DNA of 64,000 nucleotides from Avispirillum sp959601495 (GCA_959601495.1 CAUGPT010000008.1:1-64000), one strand, 5' to 3'; positions 43,139-51,781 are shown, numbered from the stretch's first letter. Notes: generated by a model from the letters alone, not told the origin. Numbers and translations: made by a program.

Positions 43139-43378
43139 ATGAAGATCACAGTATGCATCGGCTCGTCCTGCCACATCAAAGGATCGAGACAGGTAGTCGA
43201 AAAGCTCCAGGACCTCATCCGCGAAAAGGCAGTCGGCGATAAGGTAGATCTTGCCGGAACTTTCTGCATGGGCGAATGTCAGAAGGGTGTCTGTGTTACG
43301 GTAGACGACGCATTCTACTCCGTAACTCCCGACACCGTTGACGATTTCTTCGCACAGAACGTGCTCGCAAAACTCTGA
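43139..43378 (+). CDS. Thioredoxin-like [2Fe-2S] ferredoxin, first copy
   Basis: A 79-residue protein with Cys6, Cys11, Cys43 and Cys47 in the NuoE/thioredoxin-like [2Fe-2S] pattern (CIGSSCHIKG and FCMGEC). The fold is used as an electron carrier beside [FeFe] hydrogenases. It is one of two tandem genes with the same Cys spacing. Ribosome site AAAGGAG precedes ATG 43139. Confidence 0.9.
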   Translation: MKITVCIGSSCHIKGSRQVVEKLQDLIREKAVGDKVDLAGTFCMGECQKGVCVTVDDAFYSVTPDTVDDFFAQNVLAKL

Positions 43379-43385
43379 TCGGGCC

Positions 43386-43643
43386 ATGATAGTTCAGATC
43401 TGTGTCGGATCGTCGTGTCATCTCAAGGGCTCGGAACGGCTTGTTGAGCTTTTTCGTGACGCTATTGCGTCTCACGGACTTGAGAAGGATATAACCCTTG
43501 CGGGCAGCTTCTGCACGGGCAAGTGTAACCGCGTCGGTGTAACGGTTACTATCGACGACGATATTTATACGGGTATAACACCGGACAACTTCAATGCGTT
43601 TTTTGAAGATAAGGTTCTGAAAAAGCTGACTTCGGAGGGGTGA
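43386..43643 (+). CDS. Thioredoxin-like [2Fe-2S] ferredoxin, second copy
   Basis: An 85-residue protein with Cys6, Cys11, Cys43 and Cys47 in the same spacing as the first copy. The two share the CVGSSCHLKG-type opening but differ in most other residues, so they are likely to have separate partners, one for each hydrogenase. The start ATG 43386 lies 8 bp after the first copy stop. Confidence 0.9.
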   Translation: MIVQICVGSSCHLKGSERLVELFRDAIASHGLEKDITLAGSFCTGKCNRVGVTVTIDDDIYTGITPDNFNAFFEDKVLKKLTSEG

Positions 43644-43647
43644 GACA

Positions 43648-45321
43648 ATGGACTGCCTTACACTGAAAAAATCCAACTGTAAAAACTGCTATAAATGCAT
43701 TCGCCACTGTCCTGTCAAATCCATCCGTTTTACGGGAAACCAGGCATACATAATTGGCAACGAATGTATTATGTGCGGACAGTGCTTTGTTGTCTGTCCT
43801 CAGGACGCAAAGCAGATAGTGGACGAGACCGAGAAGGTACGTGTGCTGCTGCAGAGCGGCGACCCCGTTGTGGTGAGCCTTGCTCCGTCGTTTGTGGCAA
43901 ACTACGAGGGCGCCGGTATCGGAGCCATGCGCGACGCGCTTAAGCAGCTCGGCTTCTACGACGTTGAAGAAACCGCACTGGGCGCAACGGTCGTTAAAAC
44001 GGAGTATGAGAGACTGCTCGAAGAGGAAAAGCGGGATATAGTCATATCCTCATGCTGCCATTCCGTAAACCTGCTTATACAGAAGTATTTTCCCGCGGAG
44101 CTTAAGTATCTCGCGGAAGTTCTCTCTCCCATGCAGGCGCACTGCCGCAGCATAAAAGAGCGCATCCCCGGCGCAAAGACCGTTTTTGTGGGTCCCTGCG
44201 TTGCGAAAAAGGACGAGGCGCAGTATTATGACGGCATTGTTGACGCAGTTCTTACGTATGATGAACTGACGGCATGGCTGAAAAGCGAGAATATCGAGAT
44301 ACGCCGAGAGACCGACAGCGAGGAAAAGAGCCGCGCGCGCTTTTTCCCCACTACGGGCGGTATACTCAAGACAATGCATACCGATCTCCCCGGATATACC
44401 TATATGGCGATAGACGGCACTGAGAACTGCATGGCGGCTCTGCGCGATATTGAGGACGGCAAGATACACCATTGCTTTATAGAAATGTCCGCGTGCGCGG
44501 GCAGCTGCATCGGCGGCCCCGTTATGGAAAAGTTCCACCGCGCACCCGTAAAGGACTATGCGGCGGTGGCGGCTTTTGCGGGTAAAGAGGATTTCGAGGT
44601 CTCTCAGCCCGATCCGCTGGAGCTGCGCAAAACGTTTATCGCGATAGAACATAAAGCCAAGACGCCTTCCGAGGCGGAGATAAAAGAAACTTTGCGTCAG
44701 ATGGGCAAGGAAAAGCCGTCTGACGAGCTTAACTGCGGCTCCTGCGGATACGATTCCTGCCGCGAAAAGGCTATCGCCATTTTGCAGGGCAAGGCGGAAA
44801 TATCCATGTGCCTGCCGTACCTCAAGGACAAGGCGGAGAGCTTTTCCGATACTATCGTGCGCAACACCCCCAACGGGCTTATCGTGCTCAACGAAAAGCT
44901 TGAGGTACAGCAGATAAACCGTGTTGCGCTGAAAATTCTCAATATACGCTACGCTTCCGATATACTGGGCGATCAGGTCGTCCGTATCATGGAGCCCGGC
45001 GACTTTATGAACGTGCTCAGCAGCGGCCGCGACATTCATAACAAACGGGTATATCTTGCCGAGTATGAAAAGTATGTGGAAGAAACCATTGTCTACGACA
45101 AGGAATACCGCCTGCTTGTATGCATACTCAGAGACGTTACCGAGGAAGAGTCGCAGCGCGAGAAAAAAGAGAACATCAGCCGTCAGACGGTCGAGATCGC
45201 GGATCGCGTTGTGGATAAGCAGATGCGAATAGTTCAGGAGATAGCTTCGCTTCTGGGCGAGACCGCCGCGGAGACGAAGATCGCGCTTACAAAGCTTAAG
45301 GAGTCTATCAGCGATGAATAA
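43648..45321 (+). CDS. hydS: Sensory-type [FeFe] hydrogenase with PAS domain
   Basis: A 557-residue protein. Two [4Fe-4S] motifs lie at Cys11-Cys21 and Cys40-Cys50. The H-cluster domain follows with SSCCHS at 134-139, GPCVAKKDEA at 182-191 and EMSACAGSCIGG at 279-290, so the H-cluster cysteines are present. A further 4Fe-4S motif CGSCGYDSC is at 363-371, a PAS domain spans about 400-490 and a coiled coil about 500-557. That architecture matches sensory [FeFe] hydrogenases (HydS type), believed to detect H2. It overlaps the phosphatase gene by 8 bp. Catalytic activity is possible but not shown. Confidence 0.88.
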   Translation: MDCLTLKKSNCKNCYKCIRHCPVKSIRFTGNQAYIIGNECIMCGQCFVVCPQDAKQIVDETEKVRVLLQSGDPVVVSLAPSFVANYEGAGIGAMRDALKQLGFYDVEETALGATVVKTEYERLLEEEKRDIVISSCCHSVNLLIQKYFPAELKYLAEVLSPMQAHCRSIKERIPGAKTVFVGPCVAKKDEAQYYDGIVDAVLTYDELTAWLKSENIEIRRETDSEEKSRARFFPTTGGILKTMHTDLPGYTYMAIDGTENCMAALRDIEDGKIHHCFIEMSACAGSCIGGPVMEKFHRAPVKDYAAVAAFAGKEDFEVSQPDPLELRKTFIAIEHKAKTPSEAEIKETLRQMGKEKPSDELNCGSCGYDSCREKAIAILQGKAEISMCLPYLKDKAESFSDTIVRNTPNGLIVLNEKLEVQQINRVALKILNIRYASDILGDQVVRIMEPGDFMNVLSSGRDIHNKRVYLAEYEKYVEETIVYDKEYRLLVCILRDVTEEESQREKKENISRQTVEIADRVVDKQMRIVQEIASLLGETAAETKIALTKLKESISDE

Positions 45322-46486
45322 TCTTTGCGCGGATATAGGCTGGAGAAGCATCAACCACGAGGGCGAGCAGCTTTGCGGCGACCACGTGGATATTGTGGAG
45401 CAGGACGAAAACTCTACGGTGATCGTTCTTGCGGACGGATTGGGCAGCGGAGTCAAGGCAAGCATTCTGTCAACTCTTACGTCGAAGATAATTTCAACGA
45501 TGATGGCTGAGGGGCTTGCGCTTGAGGAGTGCGTTTCCACCATTGCCGCAACATTGCCCATATGCTCCGTGCGCGGCGTGGCATACTCCACATTTACAAT
45601 AATCCATATTATAAACAACGAGACCGCGGAGATAATCCAGTATGACAACCCCCATGTCATACTGCTGCGCGATTTCGAAATATCCGATTATCCCAAAAGC
45701 GAGCTCAGCATCGACTCAAAGAAGATATACAAGTCGGTGATAAGCCTCAGGGAGAACGATATTTTCGTCGCCATGAGCGACGGCTGCCCCCATGCGGGTA
45801 TAGGCCTTGCCTATAATTTCGGCTGGAGGGTAGAGGAGATAGCGGAGTTCATGATGACCGTCGCCCCTGTGGGCTACACGGCAAAGACTCTCTCCACAAT
45901 GCTTATTGACGAGTGCAATAAGCAGTACGGCTACCACCCCGGCGACGACGCTACCGCGTGCGTTGTCAAGATAAGAAAGAGAGAGCCAATGAACCTTCTG
46001 TTCGGTCCCCCCCGCAACCGTGACGACTGCGACCGCATGATGTCGCTGTTCTTCTCAAAAGAGGGAAAGCACATAGTCTGCGGCGGCACAACGTCGTCCA
46101 TCGCTGCAAAATACCTCGGCAAACCGCTGAAGGCAAGCCTTTCGTTTGAAAACAGCGACGTCCCCCCGATCGCGGAGATCGAGGGTGTCGATCTGGTAAC
46201 GGAGGGCGTTATCACGATAAATAAGGTGATAGAGTACGCCCGCGACGCTCTCGGCAGCAATGAGATGTACGAAAAATGGAGTCTCGGGCGCGACGGTGCC
46301 TGCATGATTTGCAGACTGTTGTTTGAAGAGGCAACGGATATAAACTTTTTCGTCGGCAGGGCGGTGAACCCTGCGCATCAGAACCCCGATCTGCCCATAA
46401 ACTTCAACATTAAAATGAACCTTGTGGAAGAGCTTTCCTCATGTCTCAAAAAGATGGGAAAGCGTATCAAGGTAAGCTATTTCTGA
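45314..46486 (+). CDS. SpoIIE/PP2C-type serine phosphatase
   Basis: A 390-residue protein. The N-terminal half is a PP2C-like phosphatase with metal-binding ADGLGSG near residue 40-46, MSDG near 154 and GDDAT near 210. The C-terminal half (about 225-385) is an uncharacterised domain without a clear motif. It begins inside the end of hydS, so translation is coupled. The hydrogenase-sensor signal is likely passed to protein dephosphorylation; the target protein is not encoded in the window. Confidence 0.88.
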   Translation: MNNLCADIGWRSINHEGEQLCGDHVDIVEQDENSTVIVLADGLGSGVKASILSTLTSKIISTMMAEGLALEECVSTIAATLPICSVRGVAYSTFTIIHIINNETAEIIQYDNPHVILLRDFEISDYPKSELSIDSKKIYKSVISLRENDIFVAMSDGCPHAGIGLAYNFGWRVEEIAEFMMTVAPVGYTAKTLSTMLIDECNKQYGYHPGDDATACVVKIRKREPMNLLFGPPRNRDDCDRMMSLFFSKEGKHIVCGGTTSSIAAKYLGKPLKASLSFENSDVPPIAEIEGVDLVTEGVITINKVIEYARDALGSNEMYEKWSLGRDGACMICRLLFEEATDINFFVGRAVNPAHQNPDLPINFNIKMNLVEELSSCLKKMGKRIKVSYF

Positions 46487-46516
46487 CGGCAAATACTAAA
46501 GCAAAGGAATATAAAT

Positions 46517-47944
46517 ATGCGCAAATTCGATACAAAGGTACAGCATCTGAAATACAAGGTGCTCCGCGAGGTTGCAAAGCTTGCGTGGAACGACACTCTT
46601 CTTGAAAATCTTCTGGATATACCCAAAACCATTGTTCCAGGCAACACGCCGACGATGCGGTGCTGTGTGTACAAGGAGAGAGCGATCCTTACGGAGCGCG
46701 TCCGTATCGCAATGGGCGGAGACCGCGAAAATCCCAACGTTATCGAGGTTATCAGCACAGCCTGCGACGAATGCCCCATGGGTGGATTTGAGGTTACAAA
46801 CGCCTGTCGCGGCTGCCTTGCGCACCGCTGCGAGGATGTTTGCCGCTTCGGTGCCATAAGCTTTGACGAAAATCATGTGGCGCACATTGACAAAAGCAAG
46901 TGCAGGGAGTGCGGCGCCTGCTCAAAGGTATGCCCATATACCGCAATAATCAGCCGCAAGCGCCCCTGCGAGAATGCCTGTAAAATAAAGGCTATCACCA
47001 TGAACGAGAGCAAGGCGGCTGCCATCGACAACTCCAAGTGCATCGGCTGCGGTGCCTGTGTTTATCAGTGTCCCTTCGGCGCGATAACGGATAAATCCTT
47101 TATTCTTGATGTTATAGACATCATCAAAAAGAGCCGTAACAACGAGGAATACAAGGTATTCGCGGTCGTTGCGCCGTCCGTTTCGAGCCAGTTTACATAC
47201 GCAAAGCTCGGTCAGGTAATATCCGGACTTAAAGAGCTCGGCTTCCATACAGTTGTCGAAGCGGCGCTCGGCGCCGATATGGTGGCGTATGCCGAGTCGG
47301 AAGAGCTGCACGAAAAGGGCTTTCTTACAAGCTCCTGCTGTCCCGCGTTTGTAAGCTATATTCAGAAGACCATGCCGGATCTTGCGCAGTATGTTTCGCA
47401 CAATCTGTCTCCCATGGCAATGATAGCAAAGTACATTAAAGAGCATGAGGCACCCTGCAAGGTGGTATTTATCGGTCCCTGCACAGCTAAAAAGGCAGAG
47501 GTCCAGAAAAAAGAGGTCCGTCCCTATGTGGATGCGGCAATGACCTTTGAAGAGCTTCAGGCGCTGTTTGACAGCAGAGATATAGATATTACGACTCTCG
47601 GCGAGGACGTGCTTGATAACGCTTCGTACTTCGGCAGAATATTTGCCCGCTGCGGCGGTCTTGCCGACGCGGTTGCTGAGGGACTGAAAGAGCACGGCTA
47701 CGACGACTTTGAGCTCAAAGCCTGCTCCTGCGACGGCATAGAGGCGTGCCGCGTGGCGCTGCTCAAGAAGAACCGCGGCATACTTGACGCCAACTTCATC
47801 GAGGGCATGGCGTGTGTCGGCGGCTGTATCGGCGGCGCCGGATGTCTTACCCACGGCGAAAAGAACAAAGCAGAGGTCGATAAATACGGCAAAGAGGCTC
47901 TGGAAAAAACGATTACAGACGCCATATCCGTTCTTAAAGACTGA
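46517..47944 (+). CDS. hydA: Monomeric [FeFe] hydrogenase (HydA-type)
   Basis: A 475-residue ferredoxin-linked hydrogenase. An N-terminal segment is followed by Cys-rich [4Fe-4S] clusters (CDECP and CRGC region about 83-110, CRECGACSKVCP near 129 and CIGCGACVYQCP near 175). The H-cluster domain has TSSCCP at 271-276, GPCTAKKAE at 320-328 and EGMACVGGCIGG at 429-440, all with the H-cluster Cys. It has no PAS or bifurcation domain and resembles the group B / HydA2 enzymes. It follows the sensor-phosphatase pair and is the likely controlled enzyme. Confidence 0.9.
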   Translation: MRKFDTKVQHLKYKVLREVAKLAWNDTLLENLLDIPKTIVPGNTPTMRCCVYKERAILTERVRIAMGGDRENPNVIEVISTACDECPMGGFEVTNACRGCLAHRCEDVCRFGAISFDENHVAHIDKSKCRECGACSKVCPYTAIISRKRPCENACKIKAITMNESKAAAIDNSKCIGCGACVYQCPFGAITDKSFILDVIDIIKKSRNNEEYKVFAVVAPSVSSQFTYAKLGQVISGLKELGFHTVVEAALGADMVAYAESEELHEKGFLTSSCCPAFVSYIQKTMPDLAQYVSHNLSPMAMIAKYIKEHEAPCKVVFIGPCTAKKAEVQKKEVRPYVDAAMTFEELQALFDSRDIDITTLGEDVLDNASYFGRIFARCGGLADAVAEGLKEHGYDDFELKACSCDGIEACRVALLKKNRGILDANFIEGMACVGGCIGGAGCLTHGEKNKAEVDKYGKEALEKTITDAISVLKD

Positions 47945-47960
47945 AAAGATTAAAATACGT

Positions 47961-47993
47961 AAAAAACACGGCTGCGCGGCAGCCGTGTTTTTT
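47961..47993 (+). terminator. Intrinsic terminator of the rex-hydrogenase run
   Basis: Stem AAAAAACACGGCTG / CAGCCGTGTTTTTT with a short loop, 17 bp after the hydrogenase stop. Confidence 0.88.
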
Positions 47994-48081
47994 CACAGGT
48001 TATAAGTGCAAATAAAAGTCCGTCTGCCGAAAATAGGAAAAACGGCAGCCGGTATTTATATGTCGGCGGATAGGGCAGGTA

Positions 48082-48756
48082 CTACTGTCTCTCCGGTACA
48101 AACATCAAAGCAAAGCTTACGAAGAGCAGAGCGCAGCAGATCCATATAGCCCTGAAGCCGAGCAGGACAGTCAAAATACTGCCCAGTCCGGCACCGACGC
48201 CGAAAACAAGTATCACACCGAAATATGTGAGAGCCTTTGCGAGGATCTCCTTGTCCCTGACCCTGAAGTATGCGCACAGCGCCTCTGTGCCCGCGCGCAG
48301 ATTGCCGATGCACATAGTGCTTGCATATGCGTGCCCGCGCACCTTGTGGAAGGTCTGCACCTGCATCGCGCAGACAAACGATACCAGTGCGTTTGCAAGA
48401 GGCTCGATGCGGGCGGGAAGAAATCCGACTGCAAAAAGAAGAATTATTTCGCCGAGAAGAATTATCTGCCGCCAATGGATTTTTTCATAGCTTTTGAGCC
48501 TTATGTGAATAAACTCCGCCGCTGCCGTGCCGACAAGAAATGATAATACGGGAATAAGGTATTTGACGGCTGTCGGCCACTCGTGCTGAAACAGAGCTGT
48601 GCTCAGAAGCACTATGTTGCCCGTCTGCGCATTGGCAAAGACCTCGCCGCGGCAGGTATATGTGTACGCGTCCTGAAATCCTCCGGAGAGGATGATGAAT
48701 ACGGCAGCGCGAAAGCTGTCGGACATCTGTCCCTTAAAATGCTTAGCTTCTCTCAT
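48082..48756 (-). CDS. YoaK family (DUF1275) membrane protein
   Basis: A 224-residue protein with about six hydrophobic segments. LSGGFQDAYTYTCRGEVFANAQTGNIV is condensed in the family core (GF-DA-Y and QTGN), and YASTMCIGNLR lies in the later loop. Function is unknown; members are small membrane proteins of wide spread. ATG 48756 lies behind an AAAGAAG site; the frame stays open to 48825. It overlaps the upstream small protein by 14 bp. Confidence 0.88.
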   Translation of the reverse strand: MREAKHFKGQMSDSFRAAVFIILSGGFQDAYTYTCRGEVFANAQTGNIVLLSTALFQHEWPTAVKYLIPVLSFLVGTAAAEFIHIRLKSYEKIHWRQIILLGEIILLFAVGFLPARIEPLANALVSFVCAMQVQTFHKVRGHAYASTMCIGNLRAGTEALCAYFRVRDKEILAKALTYFGVILVFGVGAGLGSILTVLLGFRAIWICCALLFVSFALMFVPERQ

Positions 48757-49018
48757 CGTGATTCTTCTTTCCGGAAAAGGTGAACACGAAAGCCGTATAT
48801 GAAAGCATAAATCCGAGAGCGTCAAGAGTCAGAACGGTGTAACTGCCGCCCAGAAGACAGATCGATATTATTCCTGTAAGAAAGCCTATGCCGAAGGTCG
48901 CCGACATAAACCGATACAGCGCCTTGTCGCCTCCGGCGGAGCCTGCGCTTTTCAGAATGAGAAACAGCATGGCAATATCAAAGGCTGCGCTAATTGCGAT
49001 CTCAAGTATCGGTTTCAT
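48743..49018 (-). CDS. Small membrane protein
   Basis: A 91-residue protein with three hydrophobic segments (about 5-22, 37-60 and 65-84) and a basic tail GKKNHDERS. The start ATG 49018 follows AAAGAGGG. It overlaps the YoaK-type gene, so the two are co-transcribed. No family is recognised. Confidence 0.75.
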   Translation of the reverse strand: MKPILEIAISAAFDIAMLFLILKSAGSAGGDKALYRFMSATFGIGFLTGIISICLLGGSYTVLTLDALGFMLSYTAFVFTFSGKKNHDERS

Positions 49019-49097
49019 TATAAATCCCTCTTTCTTAAAGCGGATATGCGGCAGCCGCCGCTCTCCTACAAACAGCTTGACTTTTATTTGCCAATAT

Positions 49098-49126
49098 ATT
49101 ATAATCCGTATATGCACATATGTAAA
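49098..49126 (-). promoter_or_regulatory. Promoter of the small membrane protein and YoaK pair
   Basis: Minus-strand TTTACA, 17-bp spacer, TATAAT, about 80 bp before ATG 49018; divergent from the LysR gene at 49175. Confidence 0.45.
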
Positions 49127-49174
49127 ATGTATGATGTATATGGAAGCAATATAAAATTGATATAGGAGAAGCGT

Positions 49175-50071
49175 ATGTACATAAGCTACGACCACTACAG
49201 AATTTTCTATTATGTCGCAGGATACGGCAACGTTACAAAAGCGGCGAAACTGCTTATGAACAATCAGCCGAATCTTACGAGAACGATAAAAAATCTCGAG
49301 TCGGAGCTGGGCTGTGCCCTGTTTTCACGCAGCAACCGCGGCATGAGGCTCACTCCCGAGGGCGAGCGCCTGTATGAGCATGTGCGAATAGCCTTTGAGC
49401 ATATAGAAGCGGGAGAAGCCGAAATAACGGAAAGCAGAAATATGCAGACGGGGACGGTTTATGTCGCCGCAAGTGAGGTGGCGCTGCGCTGCCTGCTGCT
49501 TCCCGTGCTGAAGGAATATCGCCTGAGATACCCGGGCATACATATACGGATAAGCAATCATTCAACCCCACAGGCAATTTCCGCCCTGAAAGAGGGGAAA
49601 GCCGATATAGCCGTTGTCACAACGCCAACGCCGCAGTCACCGACGCTTACGGAGACGGTCGTTCGCCCCATACGCGAGGCGGCGGTCTGCTCGCCGTATT
49701 TTACGGGCCTTTGCCGGGGGCGTGTGTCTCTCGGTGATCTTGAAGACTATCCGCTTATTTCCCTCGGCAAGGATACTAAATCACATGAATTCTATTCGTC
49801 GCTGTTCGCATCGCACGGGCTTGCGTATCATCCCGATATAGAGGCGTTCACCGCCGATCAGATAATGCCCATGGTGGAGGCGGATCTCGGCATAGGCTTT
49901 GTGCCCGAGGAGTTTATAAAGGAAAGCAGCGGGGTGTGCAGAATAGACCTTGAAGAGGAGATACCGGAGCGCAGCATAGTGCTTATAAAAAGAAAAGAGC
50001 AGCCTCTGAGCGTTGCCGCGGGCAAGCTTGAGCAAATGATAAGGGAGTGCTCGGAGGAAACCGCAGGCTGA
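49175..50071 (+). CDS. LysR family transcriptional regulator
   Basis: A 298-residue regulator. The winged helix-turn-helix covers about 1-62, with GNVTKAAKLLMNNQPNLTRT and the wing LESELGCALFSRSNRGM; the effector domain is about 90-290. It is divergent from the YoaK gene pair, which it may control. It ends at a bidirectional terminator. ATG 49175 follows TAGGAG. Confidence 0.9.
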   Translation: MYISYDHYRIFYYVAGYGNVTKAAKLLMNNQPNLTRTIKNLESELGCALFSRSNRGMRLTPEGERLYEHVRIAFEHIEAGEAEITESRNMQTGTVYVAASEVALRCLLLPVLKEYRLRYPGIHIRISNHSTPQAISALKEGKADIAVVTTPTPQSPTLTETVVRPIREAAVCSPYFTGLCRGRVSLGDLEDYPLISLGKDTKSHEFYSSLFASHGLAYHPDIEAFTADQIMPMVEADLGIGFVPEEFIKESSGVCRIDLEEEIPERSIVLIKRKEQPLSVAAGKLEQMIRECSEETAG

Positions 50072-50141
50072 GCTTTGCGGCGCATTTTTACCGTGAGTCA
50101 GACGCCGATTTGGTAAGTGACGCTGTACCCATCCATAAACC

Positions 50142-50181
50142 GAAAAGCTGCCGCAGGACGTTATTCCTGCGGCAGCTTTTC
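50142..50181. terminator. Bidirectional terminator
   Basis: Perfect 17-bp stem GAAAAGCTGCCGCAGGA / TCCTGCGGCAGCTTTTC with a 6-nt loop. It separates the LysR gene (+) and the Gln/Asn-rich gene (-) that converge here. Confidence 0.88.
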
Positions 50182-50201
50182 TCAGCTTTTTGAGGTGAGA
50201 G

Positions 50202-50324
50202 TTATCTCTGCTGCTCTCTTTCCTGCTGATTCTTGTTCTGCTGCTGATTCTGCTGCTGGTTCTTGTTCTGCTGCTGATTCTGCTGCTGATTTTTGTTCTG
50301 CTGCTGGTTCTGATTCTGACTCAT
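50202..50324 (-). CDS. Gln/Asn-only microprotein (40 residues)
   Basis: On the minus strand an ORF starts at ATG 50324 and ends at TAA 50202. Apart from M, S and a few Lys and a short end (ERE, R) the protein is Gln and Asn in triplets of QQQN with NKNQQQNQQQ repeated about three times. It is preceded by an AAAGGA site about eleven bases upstream and followed by the bidirectional terminator, which supports real expression. Similar Q/N-rich short proteins occur in Clostridia, but no function is known to me. It is shorter than the usual ORF cut-off. Confidence 0.7.
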   Translation of the reverse strand: MSQNQNQQQNKNQQQNQQQNKNQQQNQQQNKNQQEREQQR

Positions 50325-50407
50325 TTTCTTGTGTATCCTTTCTCTTTCATGTCTTTTGCGGTACGGCTTTCACCATACATTGTAATTTTGTCCCGCCATA
50401 GGCGTTT

Positions 50408-51658
50408 TTATTCATATATGAGCGTCATAACATTATAAAGTATCTGCGCCGCGTCTGCACGGGTAAGGGTATCGTTTGCCCTCATCTGTCCTGCGGAAGT
50501 GTCTATAACGCCTATTTCGTAAAGTGCGTCAACGGAGCTCTGTGCCCATGCGGGGACGCTGTCGCCGTAAGACGCGTCTCTCTCGGCTTCATATCCGATG
50601 ATGCTGTTTACCATAACGGCTGCCTGCGCTTTTGTTATGGGTTTGTCCGGCATAAAGCACATGCCGGCGTCGGTCTTTATACCGTTTATTATGCCGAGCT
50701 TTGATGCGCTGTAAACATAGCTTCTGTACTCTGCGGCGACTTCATCGCTGTCCGCAAAGCCTGTATTCGGCGCCGTAGGCAGATTTTTCGCTCCGCAGGC
50801 ATCCATAAGTCCTACGAGAAATTCAAGTCTTGAAGTCTTTTTGGTCGGATTGAACAGCTTTTCACCGTCCTCTTCTGTATAGCTCATAACACCCGCGTCG
50901 CAGACGGCACAGGCGGCTGTCTTTCTGCACGAGTCGGCGGAAACGTCGGAGAAATCAAGCTTTGTGGATCTTTCGGTCACGTCAAGCACTACCTCGGCTT
51001 CCTCGGAAATGCTGCCGTATTCATCGCGCACGCGGTACGAGAAGCTCTGCGCCCCGGCGCTTTTCGGTGCGCTGTATATAAAGTCGCCGCCCTCGGCGCT
51101 GTATGTGAGCTTTCCGCTCTCGGGATACTTTGTCACTTCAAATGTGATCTTGTCTCCGTCGGGATCCGCGCCGCGCATGGCACCCGAACAGTTTGTGGAT
51201 ACAAACGTTGAGATATACGGGCAGCCCGAGGCTGTAGGTGCGTTATTTACACTGTCTTTATATACAATGGAGCAGGGAACGGTGTACGCGCCGTCAAAGG
51301 TGAACTCAAAGCTTGCGCTTTTTGCGCCGTCCTTGGGCACAAAGCTTACGCAGTCGATTTTTTCAAAAGGAATGACCTGACCGGTGCATATTTCCGCGTC
51401 ATTATAATACAGGGTGCCGCTCCCGGAGTCAGGCAGAGATACTATGCGTATGCCGTCATATGTGCCGTCGTCTGCGGCGCCGGTAAAGCTTTCTCTGTCA
51501 AACACTACGTTTTCGCCGCAAATGCCGGAGACGGTAACGCTGCAGCTGTCCGCGATAACGTCAAGAGCTGGTGAAAGGGTCGAAGCGGATACGGCACAGG
51601 CAAGTACCGCCGCGGTCAATGCCAAAACAAGCAGAAAAAATGATTTTTTCATTTTCAT
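50408..51658 (-). CDS. Secreted SLH-domain surface protein
   Basis: A 416-residue protein with a Sec signal peptide (about 1-26, ending VSAS). The middle part (about 140-235) holds an Ig-like/cadherin-type fold ending ...EVVLDV; it includes the Asp-rich turn ADPDGDKITF that is typical of Ca2+-binding repeats. The C-terminal part (about 240-410) has three S-layer homology repeats (ITKAQAAVMVNSIIGYE and LTRADAAQILYNVMTL), which anchor the protein to the cell wall. ATG 51658 (or 51652) follows GGAATTTT. It probably displays an adhesive or scaffold function at the surface. Confidence 0.88.
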   Translation of the reverse strand: MKMKKSFFLLVLALTAAVLACAVSASTLSPALDVIADSCSVTVSGICGENVVFDRESFTGAADDGTYDGIRIVSLPDSGSGTLYYNDAEICTGQVIPFEKIDCVSFVPKDGAKSASFEFTFDGAYTVPCSIVYKDSVNNAPTASGCPYISTFVSTNCSGAMRGADPDGDKITFEVTKYPESGKLTYSAEGGDFIYSAPKSAGAQSFSYRVRDEYGSISEEAEVVLDVTERSTKLDFSDVSADSCRKTAACAVCDAGVMSYTEEDGEKLFNPTKKTSRLEFLVGLMDACGAKNLPTAPNTGFADSDEVAAEYRSYVYSASKLGIINGIKTDAGMCFMPDKPITKAQAAVMVNSIIGYEAERDASYGDSVPAWAQSSVDALYEIGVIDTSAGQMRANDTLTRADAAQILYNVMTLIYE

Positions 51659-51781
51659 ATTTTTGAAAATTCCTTTCTTATGTTTGCTAATATTCTTTGC
51701 CTTATTTCAGTATGCTATGTCCGTCTCTGCATTTGTTATAAAAATATTCACCGAAAATTCATATTATTTCCCGCCTATATA

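Noticed and set aside
44050..45660. 536-codon minus-strand frame
   Set aside because: It is antisense to the sensory hydrogenase and phosphatase; it has no family pattern.
50117..50401. Plus-strand 94-codon frame rich in Ser, Ala and Asp
   Set aside because: It is the shadow of the Gln/Asn-repeat gene on the other strand and covers a terminator.
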